The notes: a model not told the origin generated them from the letters alone. 64,000 bases of DNA from Chryseobacterium sp. (GCA_031277615.1 JAITMC010000026.1:248001-312000); one strand, 5' to 3'; shown: positions 52,850-62,410, counted from the first letter of the stretch. Numbers and translations are program-made.

Positions 52850-54175
52850 ATGGAACAAACATTAGATATACAAGCCAATAAAGTAAAAGAAACAGTAGGA
52901 AAACACGTTTTAGCAGACGGTTTTGATTTCGTGATGGATATCGAAAGATCACACGGATCATGGTTATATGACAAACTTACAGACAGAGAATATCTGGATA
53001 TGTTCTCGATGTTTGCATCGGCTTCCATTGGGTACAACCATCCGTATCTTGTCGAAAGATCAGAATGGCTGGGAAGAATGGCCGTAAACAAACCAACACT
53101 TGCTGACGTATATTCCGAAGAATATGCCCATTTCCTTGAAGTTTTTGAAAGAGTAGTGATCCCTGAAGAATTGCAGTACGCATTCTTCATAGAAGGAGGA
53201 ACTTTAGGGGTTGAAAATGCCATGAAAGCCTGCTTCGACTGGAAAACCCGTAAAAATTTCGAAAAAGGACTTCAGACCGAAGCCGGAATCTGCATCCATT
53301 TCAGACAGGCATTCCACGGAAGAAGCGGCTATACTTTAAGCTTAACCAATACTTCAGATCCAAGAAAATATCAATATTTCCCGATGTTTGAATGGCCAAG
53401 AATCTTAAATCCAAAACTGACGTTCCCGATCACTGAAGAAAACCTTGAAGAAACGATCAAGAACGAAAAACTTGCCCTTCTTCAGATTGAAGAAGCCATT
53501 CTGATGCATCCTGACAAAGTGGCCTGCATTATTATTGAGCCTATTCAGGCTGAAGGCGGCGACAACCACTTCAGAGATGAGTTCCTGATGGGACTAAGAA
53601 ACCTTTGCGACCAGAACGACATCCTTCTGATCTTTGATGAAGTTCAGACAGGTATCGGAATTACCGGTAAAATGTGGGCATTCCAGCATTTCACAGCAAA
53701 ACCGGATATCATTTCTTTCGGTAAAAAAGCGCAGGTTTGCGGAGTCTTAGCCAATAAAGAAAAATTTGATCAGATCCCGAACAATGTTTTCAGAGAAAGT
53801 TCAAGAATTAACTCTACGTTCGGAGGAAACTTCATCGATATGCTTCGTTTCCAATTGGTCATGGAAGTAATCGAAAAAGAAAACCTGGTTGAAAATGCAA
53901 GAGTGGTAGGTGATTACCTGTTAGAAAGATTAAAAGAATTGGCAGAGAAATACCCTGAAAAAATTTCCAACGCAAGAGGCAGGGGATTGATGTGTGCCAT
54001 TGATCTTCCTTCAGGAGAACAGAGAAACCATATGATGAATGAGCTGTTCAAGGACGGTCTGATCATTCTTCCATGCGGTGATCAGTCACTTCGTTTCAGA
54101 CCTCACCTGAATGTTACCAAAGAAGAAATTCAACTGGCTTTGGATAAAATTGAAAATAATATTAATAAAATTTAA
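52850..54175 (+). CDS. lat: L-lysine 6-transaminase
   Basis: 441 residues, the size of known LAT enzymes. Class III aminotransferase features: the FVMDIERSHGSWLYDKLTDREYLDMFSMFASASIGYNHP N-terminal part, FIEGGTLGVENAMKACFDW, HFRQAFHGRSGYTLSLTNT, then IIEPIQAEGGDNHFRDEFL, LLIFDEVQTGIGITGKMWAFQH with the PLP-contacting Asp, and FGKKAQVCG, one of whose lysines (292/293) forms the aldimine. It transfers the epsilon-amino group of lysine to 2-oxoglutarate, giving the semialdehyde used by the upstream dehydrogenase. Followed by a DUF2007 gene. Confidence 0.94.
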   Translation: MEQTLDIQANKVKETVGKHVLADGFDFVMDIERSHGSWLYDKLTDREYLDMFSMFASASIGYNHPYLVERSEWLGRMAVNKPTLADVYSEEYAHFLEVFERVVIPEELQYAFFIEGGTLGVENAMKACFDWKTRKNFEKGLQTEAGICIHFRQAFHGRSGYTLSLTNTSDPRKYQYFPMFEWPRILNPKLTFPITEENLEETIKNEKLALLQIEEAILMHPDKVACIIIEPIQAEGGDNHFRDEFLMGLRNLCDQNDILLIFDEVQTGIGITGKMWAFQHFTAKPDIISFGKKAQVCGVLANKEKFDQIPNNVFRESSRINSTFGGNFIDMLRFQLVMEVIEKENLVENARVVGDYLLERLKELAEKYPEKISNARGRGLMCAIDLPSGEQRNHMMNELFKDGLIILPCGDQSLRFRPHLNVTKEEIQLALDKIENNINKI

Positions 54176-54237
54176 AACCAAAGATTTGTAATTTTAAAAA
54201 AAACATTGTACATTTAGATACTCAAACGATATAGAAT

Positions 54238-54468
54238 ATGGAAAGAAGCACGAGAGTATCAGTTTTCGAAAGTGATAAACCTTCAGAAATCCAGCTGATT
54301 AAGTCTAAATTGGATGATGCCCAAATTATAAATACCGTCGAAAACAGTTACCTGACTTTTACAACAACGCCTACGGCGACTTCGTTAAAAGTGATGGTGG
54401 ATCTGCAAGACGAGAAGAAAGCATTTGAAATTATCGATGCCTATCTTCAACAAGTTGAAAATCAATAA
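54238..54468 (+). CDS. DUF2007-type small protein
   Basis: 76 residues. The fold is a ferredoxin-like beta-alpha-beta pattern: TRVSVFESDKPSEIQLIKSKLDDAQIINTVENSYLTF and LKVMVDLQDEKKAFEIIDAYLQQ. This matches the DUF2007 / putative signal-transducing (PII-related) domain in length and layout. It is 62 bp behind lat on the same strand and may be co-transcribed, but no regulatory role in lysine use is established. A terminator follows. Confidence 0.8.
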   Translation: MERSTRVSVFESDKPSEIQLIKSKLDDAQIINTVENSYLTFTTTPTATSLKVMVDLQDEKKAFEIIDAYLQQVENQ

Positions 54469-54504
54469 AAACAATTTCATAATTTTAAATTTTACTACTT
54501 CGGA

Positions 54505-54538
54505 CCGAAAATTAATTTTAATTAATTTTCGGTTTTTT
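54505..54538 (+). terminator. Terminator of the lysine catabolism unit
   Basis: CCGAAAATTAATT (54505-54517) pairs with AATTAATTTTCGG (54520-54532), followed by TTTTTT. It is 36 bp after the DUF2007 stop. Confidence 0.85.
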
Positions 54539-54577
54539 AATTCAATTTAAACAAGAAAATATAAAAAAGAAACATAA

Positions 54578-54890
54578 TATTCAACAGAGGTGGACTTCAG
54601 CCCGCCGCCATAAAATATTCCCAAAGCGATAAACGAAGAATTAATATGTAGATCGAGAAAACGAATCTGAAAACAGAGAAATATATTCAATAGAGGTGGG
54701 CTTTAGCCCGCCGCCATAAAATATTCCCAAAGAGATAAACGAAGAATTAATATGTAGATCGTGAAAACGAATCTGAAAAACAGAGAAATGTATTCAATAG
54801 AGGTGGGCTTTAGCCCGCCTACAAAAAAATAACCAGATCCGGAAAATAGGAAAAGACATTCAATAAAGGTGGTTTCAGCCCGCCGAAAAT
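54578..54890. repeat. Intergenic repeat array with GGTGGGCTTTAGCCCGCC core
   Basis: Four units begin with (T)ATTCAAnA-AGGTGG at about 54578, 54684, 54791 and 54857. The first two are full copies of about 106 bp (54578-54683 and 54684-54790) with a second half CATAAAATATTCCCAAAG...GTAGATCG; the third and fourth are shorter and more degenerate. Each core is a hairpin of the form GTGGGCT-TT-AGCCCGC. The 469-bp gap 54469-54937 contains this array and the terminator only. The core resembles the second half of the units at 22133. Confidence 0.85.
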
Positions 54891-54937
54891 ATATTAGAAA
54901 AGAAATAAATCTCAGGATTTTAATGTAAAACATCATA

Positions 54938-55450
54938 ATGAATTCAGAAACAAAACTAAGAAAAGCAGAATTTGAAGACAGAGACATTATCTGGGGAATC
55001 ATTCAGCAGTCCATCGAAAGAAGAAAACAGGATGGAAGTACACAGTGGCAGAACGGATACCCCAACCTTGGGACGGTAGAGAGCGATATTGCAAAAGGTT
55101 TCGGATTTGTAATGACCGTTGACGGGGAAATTGCCGTATATGCAGCTTTGATCCTGAATGACGAACCGGCTTACAGCACGATTGAAGGAGCCTGGCTGAG
55201 TGACGGGGAGTTCGTGGTTGTACACCGCGTAGCCGTTGATGAAAAATTTGCAGGCCAGGGTATGGTAAAAAAACTCTTTGATCATATTGAAGACTTTACC
55301 AGATATCATGATATTCAGAGTATTAAAGTGGATACCAACCACGATAATATAGCGATGCTGAAGATCCTTGAAAGCAAAGGATATTCCTATTGCGGAGAGG
55401 TACTTCTGAGAGACGGAATGCGTAAAGCTTTTGAAAAGATTATTATTTAG
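54938..55450 (+). CDS. GNAT-family N-acetyltransferase
   Basis: 170 residues. GNAT features: KLRKAEFEDRDIIWGIIQQSIERRK at the N-terminus, the strand FGFVMTVDGEIAVYAALIL, the acetyl-CoA-binding VVVHRVAVDEKFAGQGMVKKLFDHIEDF (with the R/Q-x-x-G-x-G/A-like FAGQGM loop), and IKVDTNHDNIAMLKILESKGYSYCGEV. The substrate is not evident. It stands alone after the repeat array and before the GbsR-type regulator. Confidence 0.9.
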   Translation: MNSETKLRKAEFEDRDIIWGIIQQSIERRKQDGSTQWQNGYPNLGTVESDIAKGFGFVMTVDGEIAVYAALILNDEPAYSTIEGAWLSDGEFVVVHRVAVDEKFAGQGMVKKLFDHIEDFTRYHDIQSIKVDTNHDNIAMLKILESKGYSYCGEVLLRDGMRKAFEKIII

Positions 55451-55514
55451 GTCAAAAGTTAAATCCATTCTCATTGAATTTTTAAAAGAAACCTTATTTA
55501 TAAACTCTATCAGC

Positions 55515-55550
55515 TTTGTTCGTTTAGTTCTGAACTAATTTCTACTTTTG
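55515..55550 (+). promoter_or_regulatory. Efflux-operon promoter with operator palindrome
   Basis: TTTG at 55515-55518 and TACTTTTG at 55543-55550 (TAnnTTTG) are the -33 and -7 boxes, 24 bp apart, a little long. Between them lies the palindrome TTAGTTC-T-GAACTAA (55524-55538), a likely binding site for the GbsR-type regulator encoded just downstream. Confidence 0.6.
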
Positions 55551-55566
55551 TTCAAATTTTTATATT

Positions 55567-56022
55567 ATGCATCAAAGTATAGAAATTGATGAAAAAATTT
55601 TTCAGGATGCCGTAAAATTTTATGGCACCATCTTCAACTTACCTCCTTTAGCCTCAAAAATATATTCCTATCTACTTTTCGATTATGAGAAAGTAGGAAT
55701 TACTTTTGACGAGTTCGTTGAAGTGCTTTCCGCCAGTAAAAGCTCGGTTTCTACCAGTATTTCTTTACTGCTGAATGCACAGCTTATTGTAGATCACAAT
55801 AAGATGGATGAAAGGAAACGGTACTTTTTCATCAATGATGATTACAAAAGAATACGATTTGAAAAGATAGTTCAAAAAATGAAAGACGAATTAAAACTAC
55901 TGGATGACCTAGACAACTTTAAAAAAAATCAGGACGATGGATACAATGAAAGAATAGAAGTTTACAAAGCACTTTTAAATAAAAACATAGAAAATATTCA
56001 GGAATCTCTTAATAAACTATAA
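55567..56022 (+). CDS. GbsR/MarR-type transcriptional regulator
   Basis: 151 residues. The DNA-binding wing-helix is in LLFDYEKVGITFDEFVEVLSASKSSVSTSISLLLNAQLIVDHNKMDERKRYFFIND, where GITFDEFVEVLSASKSSVSTSISLL carries the helix-turn-helix. Long N- and C-terminal helices are dimerisation elements. GbsR-type regulators are commonly repressors of adjacent transport genes. The next gene starts 1 bp after its stop and all three efflux components follow, so it is the local regulator of the RND pump. The operator candidate is in its promoter. Confidence 0.88.
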   Translation: MHQSIEIDEKIFQDAVKFYGTIFNLPPLASKIYSYLLFDYEKVGITFDEFVEVLSASKSSVSTSISLLLNAQLIVDHNKMDERKRYFFINDDYKRIRFEKIVQKMKDELKLLDDLDNFKKNQDDGYNERIEVYKALLNKNIENIQESLNKL

Positions 56023-56023
56023 A

Positions 56024-57208
56024 ATGAATAATAAGCTAGTTATACTTTCTATTGCAGCGCTCTCACTGACAGCCTGCAAAAAAGAAGCTCCGAAACAGGG
56101 TGGTGCCAAGCCATATCCTGTGGTTTCTGTGGAGACAAAAAATATAGTGGGTTATCAGACGTTCCCGGCCACCATTCAGGGAAGGGTAAATAATGATGTA
56201 CGCGCAAAAATCCAGGGATATATTACCCAGCTATTGGTGGATGAAGGGCAATATGTTACAAAGGGACAGCCTTTGTTCCGTCTGGAAACCAATATTCTGA
56301 ATGAAAACGCAGCTGCTTCAAAAGCCGGAATCGGAGCTGCCGAATCCAGTATTGCTGCTGCTCAGGCTTCAGTAAATGCAGCACAGGTGGAAGTGAATAA
56401 ACTGAAACCGCTTGTTCAGAAAAATATCATCAGCAACGTTCAGTTACAGACTGCTCAAGCCAATTTAGCCCAGGCTCAGGCTCAGCTTCAGCAGGCCAAC
56501 GCAGCCAAAAGACAGGCGGTTGCCAACTACAAAGGCGTAGAAGCGAATATTGAATATTCTATCATCCGCGCGCCTATTTCCGGGGTAATCGGAAAGCTTC
56601 CGCTAAAAGTGGGAAGTTTGGTAGGTCCTTCCGATCAGACTCCTCTGACAACAATTTCAGATACTTCCCAGATCTTTGCTTACTTCTCCATGAATGAAAA
56701 AGAATACTTTGATTTCCTTGAAAAAGCACCCGGAGCATCAATGCCTGAAAAAATTAAAAACCTTCCGATGGTTGAGCTTCAGCTTGCCAATGGCAGTCTT
56801 TATCCTGAAAAAGGAAAAATAGAAGCCATTACCGGACAGATCGATCCTGGAACGGGTACCATTCAGTTCAGGGTGGCATTTACCAATGCACAGAAACTTC
56901 TGAGCAACGGAAACAGCGGAACCATCAGATTCCCTCAGCATTATGACAATGTTCTGGTAGTACCGGAAAGTGCAACTTACGAACAGCAGGGAATTGTTTA
57001 TGTATACAAAGTGGAAAAAGATACCGCTAAGAATGTTGTGGTGAATGTAATCGACAGAATCGACAATATGGCGCTGATCAAATCAGGAGTGAATAAAGGT
57101 GAAACAGTGATCGCCGCCGGTATCGGAGGTCTGAAGCCTGGAACTCCGGTGATCCGCAAACCTGTAAAAATGGATAGTCTTGTTCAATCAATAAAACCGA
57201 AATTCTAA
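56024..57208 (+). CDS. RND efflux periplasmic adaptor (membrane fusion protein), lipoprotein
   Basis: 394 residues with lipobox LTAC (Cys18). The lipoyl-like domain starts near RVNNDVRAKIQGYITQLLVDEGQYVTKGQPLFRLE. The alpha-hairpin is very regular (AAASKAGIGAAESSIAAAQASVNAAQVEVNKLKPLVQKNIIS and the LAQAQAQLQQANAAKRQAVANYKGVEANIEYSIIRAP return arm), then the beta-barrel and membrane-proximal domains. It bridges the inner-membrane pump and the TolC channel. The ATG is 1 bp after the regulator stop, and its stop overlaps the ATG of the pump (TAATG), so coupling is tight. Confidence 0.94.
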   Translation: MNNKLVILSIAALSLTACKKEAPKQGGAKPYPVVSVETKNIVGYQTFPATIQGRVNNDVRAKIQGYITQLLVDEGQYVTKGQPLFRLETNILNENAAASKAGIGAAESSIAAAQASVNAAQVEVNKLKPLVQKNIISNVQLQTAQANLAQAQAQLQQANAAKRQAVANYKGVEANIEYSIIRAPISGVIGKLPLKVGSLVGPSDQTPLTTISDTSQIFAYFSMNEKEYFDFLEKAPGASMPEKIKNLPMVELQLANGSLYPEKGKIEAITGQIDPGTGTIQFRVAFTNAQKLLSNGNSGTIRFPQHYDNVLVVPESATYEQQGIVYVYKVEKDTAKNVVVNVIDRIDNMALIKSGVNKGETVIAAGIGGLKPGTPVIRKPVKMDSLVQSIKPKF

Positions 57209-60200
57209 TGATAAAAAACTTTATTAACAGACCGGTTTTATCTACCGTAATCTCAATTCTGATTGTGATTCTCGGTATTTTAGGACTTGTCTCGTTACCG
57301 GTTACCCAGTATCCGGATATTGCACCGCCTACCGTAAGTGTTACGGCCAACTATACGGGAGCCAACGCGGAAACCGTAATGAAAAGTGTGGTTGTTCCTC
57401 TGGAAGAACAGATCAACGGGGTAGAAGGAATGGATTATATTACTTCTTCTGCCGGAAATGACGGTTCTGCCAATATTCAGGTCTTCTTCAAACAGGGAAT
57501 CGATCCGGATATTGCTGCAGTAAACGTACAGAACCGTGTAGCCAGAGCAACCCCTTTGCTGCCTTCTGAAGTAACCCGTTCAGGGGTGGTAACCCAGAAA
57601 CAGCAGACCAGTGCTCTGATGTATATGTCTTTCTATTCTGAAAACAAAGACCTGGATGATGTGTATCTTCAGAACTTTTTGAATATCAACGTTATTCCAA
57701 ACCTTAAAAGGGTAAATGGTGTAGGGGATGCCAACGTTTTCGGAGGTAAAAACTATTCCATGAGAATCTGGCTGGATCCGGCAAAAATGGCGGCTTACGG
57801 GGTGACCCCTACAGACGTTACAAATGCCATCAATGAGCAGAGTAGAGAAGCTGCAGCCGGTTCTATCGGGCAAAACAGTGGTAGCTCATTTGAATATATC
57901 ATCAAATATGTAGGAAAGTTCAACGATAAGGAACAGTACGACAATATCATCATTAAAGCCCTGAATGACGGGCAGAACTTAATGCTGAAAGATGTAGCGA
58001 AAGTAGAGCTTGCAGGACAGTCTTACACAGGAATCGGGGAAAACGGAAACAATCCTTCCATCAGTATGGGGATCTTCCAGACTCCCGGATCCAATGCCCA
58101 GGAGATCATCAAGAATATCAAAGCCTATCTGAAATCAGCGGAAAGCACTTTCCCTGAAGGAATTAAATATACCTTCAACTTCGATACGAATGAATTCCTT
58201 GAGGCTTCTATCGACAAGGTAGTACATACCCTGATCGAAGCGTTTATCCTGGTATTTATTGTGGTGTATATCTTCCTTCAGGACTTCAGGTCAACCCTGA
58301 TTCCGGCCATTGCGGTTCCGGTATCTATTGTGGGAGCCTTTTTCTTCCTGAACTTATTCGGATATTCATTAAACCTCTTAACCTTGTTTGCATTGGTACT
58401 GGCGATCGGTATTGTGGTGGATGACGCCATTGTAGTCGTCGAGGCGGTCCATGCAAAAATGGAACACGGTATTTCCGATGCTAAAAAAGCGACGGTGGAA
58501 GCGATGGACGAAATTACAGGTGCGATCATCTCCATTACCCTTGTAATGGCAGCGGTATTTATTCCGGTAACCTTTATTACAGGGCCTACAGGGGTATTCT
58601 ACCAGCAGTTTGGAGTGACGCTGATCGTGGCGATTATTATTTCTGCGGTAAACGCTTTAACGTTAAGTCCGGTTTTATGTTCACTGTTCCTAAAACCACA
58701 CGCTGAGCACCATGAGAAGTACCAGAGCATGAACTTCCTTCAGAAGTTTTTCTATAAATTCAATATTGCCTTCAGAACAGCTACAGAGCGTTATGGAAGA
58801 GGATTTGTATTCCTGTTGAGACATAAGTGGGTAACCCTGGTTATTTTCGCAGTGACAGGAGGTATTTTATTCTGGGCAAGCAGCAGCATGAAGAAAGGTT
58901 TCGTACCCACTGAAGACAGAGGGATTATCTTTACCGATGTACAGCTTCCTCCGGGAGCCTCTATGGAAAGAACCTATAATGCATTGAAAACACTTCAGGC
59001 CAACGCGATGAAAGTTCCGGGAGTACAGAACGTAACCATCTCCACAGGTAGAGGATTCTTATCCGGAAACGGAAGTAATAACGGTCTTGCCTTCATCAAG
59101 CTGAAACCTTTTGAAGAAAGAAAAAAAGACGGTCAGACTTCTGAAGATATCACCAAAAAACTGTTTGGAATTTCAGGGGCGGTTCCTGATGCCAAAGTGG
59201 TATTCTTCCAACCGCCAAGTGTACCGGGATTCGGGAGCAGTGCCGGGTTTGAAATGGTACTTCTGGATAAATCCGGAGGGGAATATGTTGACCTTGATAA
59301 TAAGACCAACGAATTCATCGGTAAGCTGATGGAAAGGCCGGAAATTGAATTTGCCCAGACTTCTTTCAATACAAGATATCCGCAGTATCAGATGGAAATC
59401 AATGTTCCTCTGACGAAGCAGCTTGGTGTTTCTGTAAGTGACATTCTGGCAACCATGCAGGGATATATCGGAGGGGTATATACTGCTGACTTTACTAAAT
59501 ATGGAAAACAGTTCAGGGTAATGGTGCAGGCACTTCCTGAAAACAGAAAGAATATTGAAAACCTGAATGAATTATATGTAAGAACAGGATCAGGCGTAAT
59601 GTCTCCGATTTCACAGTTTGTAACCCTTACAAAAGCATACGGACCACAATCTGTAAGCCGTTACAACCTCTTTACTTCGGTGAAGATTACCGGAGCCAAC
59701 TCAGCAGGATACAGCTCCGGGGATGCCATTGCAGCCGTGCAGCAGGTAGCCGGGGAAACCCTTAACCAGAATTATGGAGTTGAATTTACGGGATTATCCA
59801 GAGAAGAATTAGCTTCAGGTTCGCAAACCCTTCTGATCTTTGGTTTAAGTTTGATTTTCGTGTACTTCATCCTTTCGGCGCAGTATGAAAGTTATATTCT
59901 TCCGCTGATCGTAGTGATCTCTCTTCCTTTAGGGGTAATGGGAGCCTACTTCGGACAGAAGATTATGGGGCTTGAAAATAATATTTATTTCCAGATCGCA
60001 TTGATCATGTTGGTGGGACTATTGGCGAAAAATGCCATCCTTATTGTAGAATTTGCCGTTCAGAGAAGGCATCACGGCGAAACCATTGTGATGTCTGCGA
60101 TCAATGCGGCAAAAGCCAGATTAAGACCGATCCTGATGACGTCATTTGCCTTTATCTTCGGATTATTGCCGTTGGTGCTGGCAAGCGGAATCGGAGCTGT

Positions 60201-60354
60201 GGGTAACAGATCCATTGCCACCGGAGCCGCGATCGGACTATTGATCGGTACTATTTTAGGACTGTTTGTCATTCCTGTATTATATGTGATCTTTGAAACG
60301 ATACAGGAGAAAATCAAACCGATTAAAAGAGAAGATATTAACCTGGCAGAATAA
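57208..60354 (+). CDS. RND multidrug efflux permease (HAE1/AcrB type)
   Basis: 1048 residues, the AcrB length. The N-terminal MIKNFINRPVLSTVISILIVILGILGL and the porter domain precede the proton relay in TM4, ALVLAIGIVVDDAIVVVEAVHAKMEHG with its Asp-Asp pair. The second half ends with TM10-12 and LVGLLAKNAILIVEFAVQRRHHGE (relay lysine) and IRPILMTSFAFIFGLLPLVLASG (read in parts). It is a trimeric proton-driven exporter of hydrophobic compounds. It overlaps the adaptor by one base and is followed by the TolC-type gene 81 bp on. Confidence 0.96.
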   Translation: MIKNFINRPVLSTVISILIVILGILGLVSLPVTQYPDIAPPTVSVTANYTGANAETVMKSVVVPLEEQINGVEGMDYITSSAGNDGSANIQVFFKQGIDPDIAAVNVQNRVARATPLLPSEVTRSGVVTQKQQTSALMYMSFYSENKDLDDVYLQNFLNINVIPNLKRVNGVGDANVFGGKNYSMRIWLDPAKMAAYGVTPTDVTNAINEQSREAAAGSIGQNSGSSFEYIIKYVGKFNDKEQYDNIIIKALNDGQNLMLKDVAKVELAGQSYTGIGENGNNPSISMGIFQTPGSNAQEIIKNIKAYLKSAESTFPEGIKYTFNFDTNEFLEASIDKVVHTLIEAFILVFIVVYIFLQDFRSTLIPAIAVPVSIVGAFFFLNLFGYSLNLLTLFALVLAIGIVVDDAIVVVEAVHAKMEHGISDAKKATVEAMDEITGAIISITLVMAAVFIPVTFITGPTGVFYQQFGVTLIVAIIISAVNALTLSPVLCSLFLKPHAEHHEKYQSMNFLQKFFYKFNIAFRTATERYGRGFVFLLRHKWVTLVIFAVTGGILFWASSSMKKGFVPTEDRGIIFTDVQLPPGASMERTYNALKTLQANAMKVPGVQNVTISTGRGFLSGNGSNNGLAFIKLKPFEERKKDGQTSEDITKKLFGISGAVPDAKVVFFQPPSVPGFGSSAGFEMVLLDKSGGEYVDLDNKTNEFIGKLMERPEIEFAQTSFNTRYPQYQMEINVPLTKQLGVSVSDILATMQGYIGGVYTADFTKYGKQFRVMVQALPENRKNIENLNELYVRTGSGVMSPISQFVTLTKAYGPQSVSRYNLFTSVKITGANSAGYSSGDAIAAVQQVAGETLNQNYGVEFTGLSREELASGSQTLLIFGLSLIFVYFILSAQYESYILPLIVVISLPLGVMGAYFGQKIMGLENNIYFQIALIMLVGLLAKNAILIVEFAVQRRHHGETIVMSAINAAKARLRPILMTSFAFIFGLLPLVLASGIGAVGNRSIATGAAIGLLIGTILGLFVIPVLYVIFETIQEKIKPIKREDINLAE

Positions 60355-60435
60355 AAATTAAAAATTTGAGGTCCGAAGTCAGGTGTTCTACAACCTGGCT
60401 TTCAGCCTCTTATTTCTAACTTCTAACTTTACATA

Positions 60436-61851
60436 ATGAAGAGTTTATTAAACATCATAAAAGGAATCACTTTTTCAGCTTTCATCCTTGGAGCGATTAC
60501 ATCCTGTATGGCCCGAAAGGAATATGAAAGACCGAAGAATGTGGTAGACGAAAAGCTTTTCCGTACCGATATGCTTCCTTCAGACAGTACTACTGTTGCC
60601 AATGTTTCCTGGAAAGAAATTTTTACGGATCCTATATTACAGGGACATATCTCCAAAGCTTTGGAAAACAACCTTGACATACGAATTGCCCTGCAAAGCA
60701 TCGGTTCGGCAGAAGCATATTTAAAACAGAGTAAGGCAGCCTATCAGCCAACACTGAGTGTAGGACCTAATTATACTTTCCAGACCCAGTCGATCAACAC
60801 CCAGTTCGGGCAAATCATCGGGGAAAGACGTTACGTCAATCAGTTTGATATTACAGCCACTATTGGTTGGGAAGCTGATTTATGGGGAAAATTAAGAGCA
60901 CAGGAAAAAGCTCAGCTGGCTACTTATTTAGGAACAGTAGCCGCCCATAAAGCTGTAAAAAGTGATCTTGTTGCTTCTATTGCTTCCGCTTATTACCAGT
61001 TGCTGACCTTCGATTCCCAAAAAAGAATCATTACAGAAACCATTGCGGTAAGAGAAAGAAACCTGGAGACCACAAAAGCCCTGAAAGCTTCCGGAAACCT
61101 TACTGAAGTTGCTGTACAGCAGAGCGAAGCCCTGGTATTGAATGCACAATCCCTATTGATCGATATTGATACCCAGATCCAGCTTCTTGAAAATACGATG
61201 AGCCTGCTGATGGGAGAGTCATCCCATGCCATCGAAAGATCTACACTGGAAGGTCAGAAACTTCCGATTGATCTGAAATTAGGATATCCCGCACAACTCC
61301 TGGCCAACCGTCCGGATGTAATGAGAGCGGAATATAACCTGATGAATGCTTTTGAGCTGACCAATGCTGCAAAAGCACAGTTTTATCCTACCCTAAAGCT
61401 TACAGGAAGTGGTGGAATGCAGTCGGTGGACCTTGATCACCTGTTCAGTGTCAATTCACTTTTTGCCAATGTAGTAGCAGGACTGGCGCAACCGATCCTG
61501 AATAAAAGACAGATCAAGACGAACTATGATGTAAGCCTTGCCAATCAGGAAACGGCTTATCTGAATTTCAGAAAGACCGTTCTTACTGCCGGAAAAGAGG
61601 TTTCTGATGCCATCAGAGTATTTTCGGTACAGGATTCTTTTATTGAATTAAAGCAGAAAGAGCTTGAAGCATACAAGAAATCTGTTGATTATTCCCAGGA
61701 ACTGGTGAATTACGGTATGGCCAACTATCTCGAAGTACTGAATGCCAGTGTTAATTCATTAAATGCAGAACTGAATATTTCAAATGCGGAATACAATAAA
61801 ATGAAGGCTGCAATAGAGCTTTATCAGGCTCTTGGTGGAGGCTGGAAATAG
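60436..61851 (+). CDS. RND efflux outer membrane channel (TolC/OprM-type lipoprotein)
   Basis: 471 residues with lipobox AITSC (Cys23), followed by a signature start ARKEYERPKNVVDEKLF. Two TolC-like halves of long helices: ALQSIGSAEAYLKQSKAAYQPTLSVGPNYTFQTQS; VAVQQSEALVLNAQSLLIDIDTQIQLLENTMSLLMGE; and the second half LLANRPDVMRAEYNLMNAFELTNAAKAQFYPTLKLTGSGG (the RPDV signature), with the final YGMANYLEVLNASVNSLNAELN. It forms the exit duct through the outer membrane. It ends the operon; a terminator is at 61874. Confidence 0.94.
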   Translation: MKSLLNIIKGITFSAFILGAITSCMARKEYERPKNVVDEKLFRTDMLPSDSTTVANVSWKEIFTDPILQGHISKALENNLDIRIALQSIGSAEAYLKQSKAAYQPTLSVGPNYTFQTQSINTQFGQIIGERRYVNQFDITATIGWEADLWGKLRAQEKAQLATYLGTVAAHKAVKSDLVASIASAYYQLLTFDSQKRIITETIAVRERNLETTKALKASGNLTEVAVQQSEALVLNAQSLLIDIDTQIQLLENTMSLLMGESSHAIERSTLEGQKLPIDLKLGYPAQLLANRPDVMRAEYNLMNAFELTNAAKAQFYPTLKLTGSGGMQSVDLDHLFSVNSLFANVVAGLAQPILNKRQIKTNYDVSLANQETAYLNFRKTVLTAGKEVSDAIRVFSVQDSFIELKQKELEAYKKSVDYSQELVNYGMANYLEVLNASVNSLNAELNISNAEYNKMKAAIELYQALGGGWK

Positions 61852-61873
61852 ATTGTTTCTGTTTCAGAATATA

Positions 61874-61906
61874 AAAACGTATGTCGGTAATGGCATACGT
61901 TTTTTT
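61874..61906 (+). terminator. RND efflux operon terminator
   Basis: AAAACGTATG (61874-61883) pairs with CATACGTTTT (61894-61903), followed by TTTTTTG. It is 22 bp after the TolC-type stop. Confidence 0.9.
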
Positions 61907-62410
61907 GTTTCCCACAGATTTTTCTTTCACTCATTTTTCTGATGATGACATCATTATGAATGGATTGCTTTCTTTATGTTATTTAACGCCATGGTTGCTA
62001 TTTTTAATCATATTGCGGATATTTTGTTCGCAAAGGCGTTTCACTCAGCGAAGATTGCTATTAATAATCGCTGAATAAGATAATGCTCAGCCTTAGCTGA
62101 ACAGAGTGCCATTGCGGTCGGAAAAATATTTTCAAAATAAACCTTTGCGGACACTGCGTGAATAAAAGAATATTCATTTTGTAAAGCTGCTGCTGCTGTT
62201 TTTGTTTCCCACAGATCTCTCTGATGACGCAGATTTTTTTGGTGTTGTTTTTTGTTTAGGTTTATAGTTTTCTGACCAATGAAATTGTCCAATCCTTTTG
62301 GATGTTATAGATGTACGGAATATAGAAATTTAATCTTTTTAAATTTAGCAAATGACAAATCTGGGCTGATCGATTTATTTTGTTAAAAATTACATAAAAG
62401 GAAAGTTTCG
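61907..62410. other. Intergenic region with degenerate copies of the genome's intergenic repeats
   Basis: No credible gene is seen. At 61912 and again at 62207 the sequence CCCACAGAT recurs; the second is followed by CTCTCTGATGACGCAGATTTT, an inverted degenerate match to the first half of the units at 22133. A stretch with GTTCGCAAAGGCGTTTCAC and CCTTTGCGGACACTGCGTG looks like other Flavobacteriia spacer repeats. The rest is AT-rich. Confidence 0.5.

Noticed and set aside
61881-62292. Two short open frames between the efflux operon and the GNAT gene
   Set aside because: They start inside the terminator or span degenerate repeats, with hydrophobic low-complexity translation and no homologous pattern.
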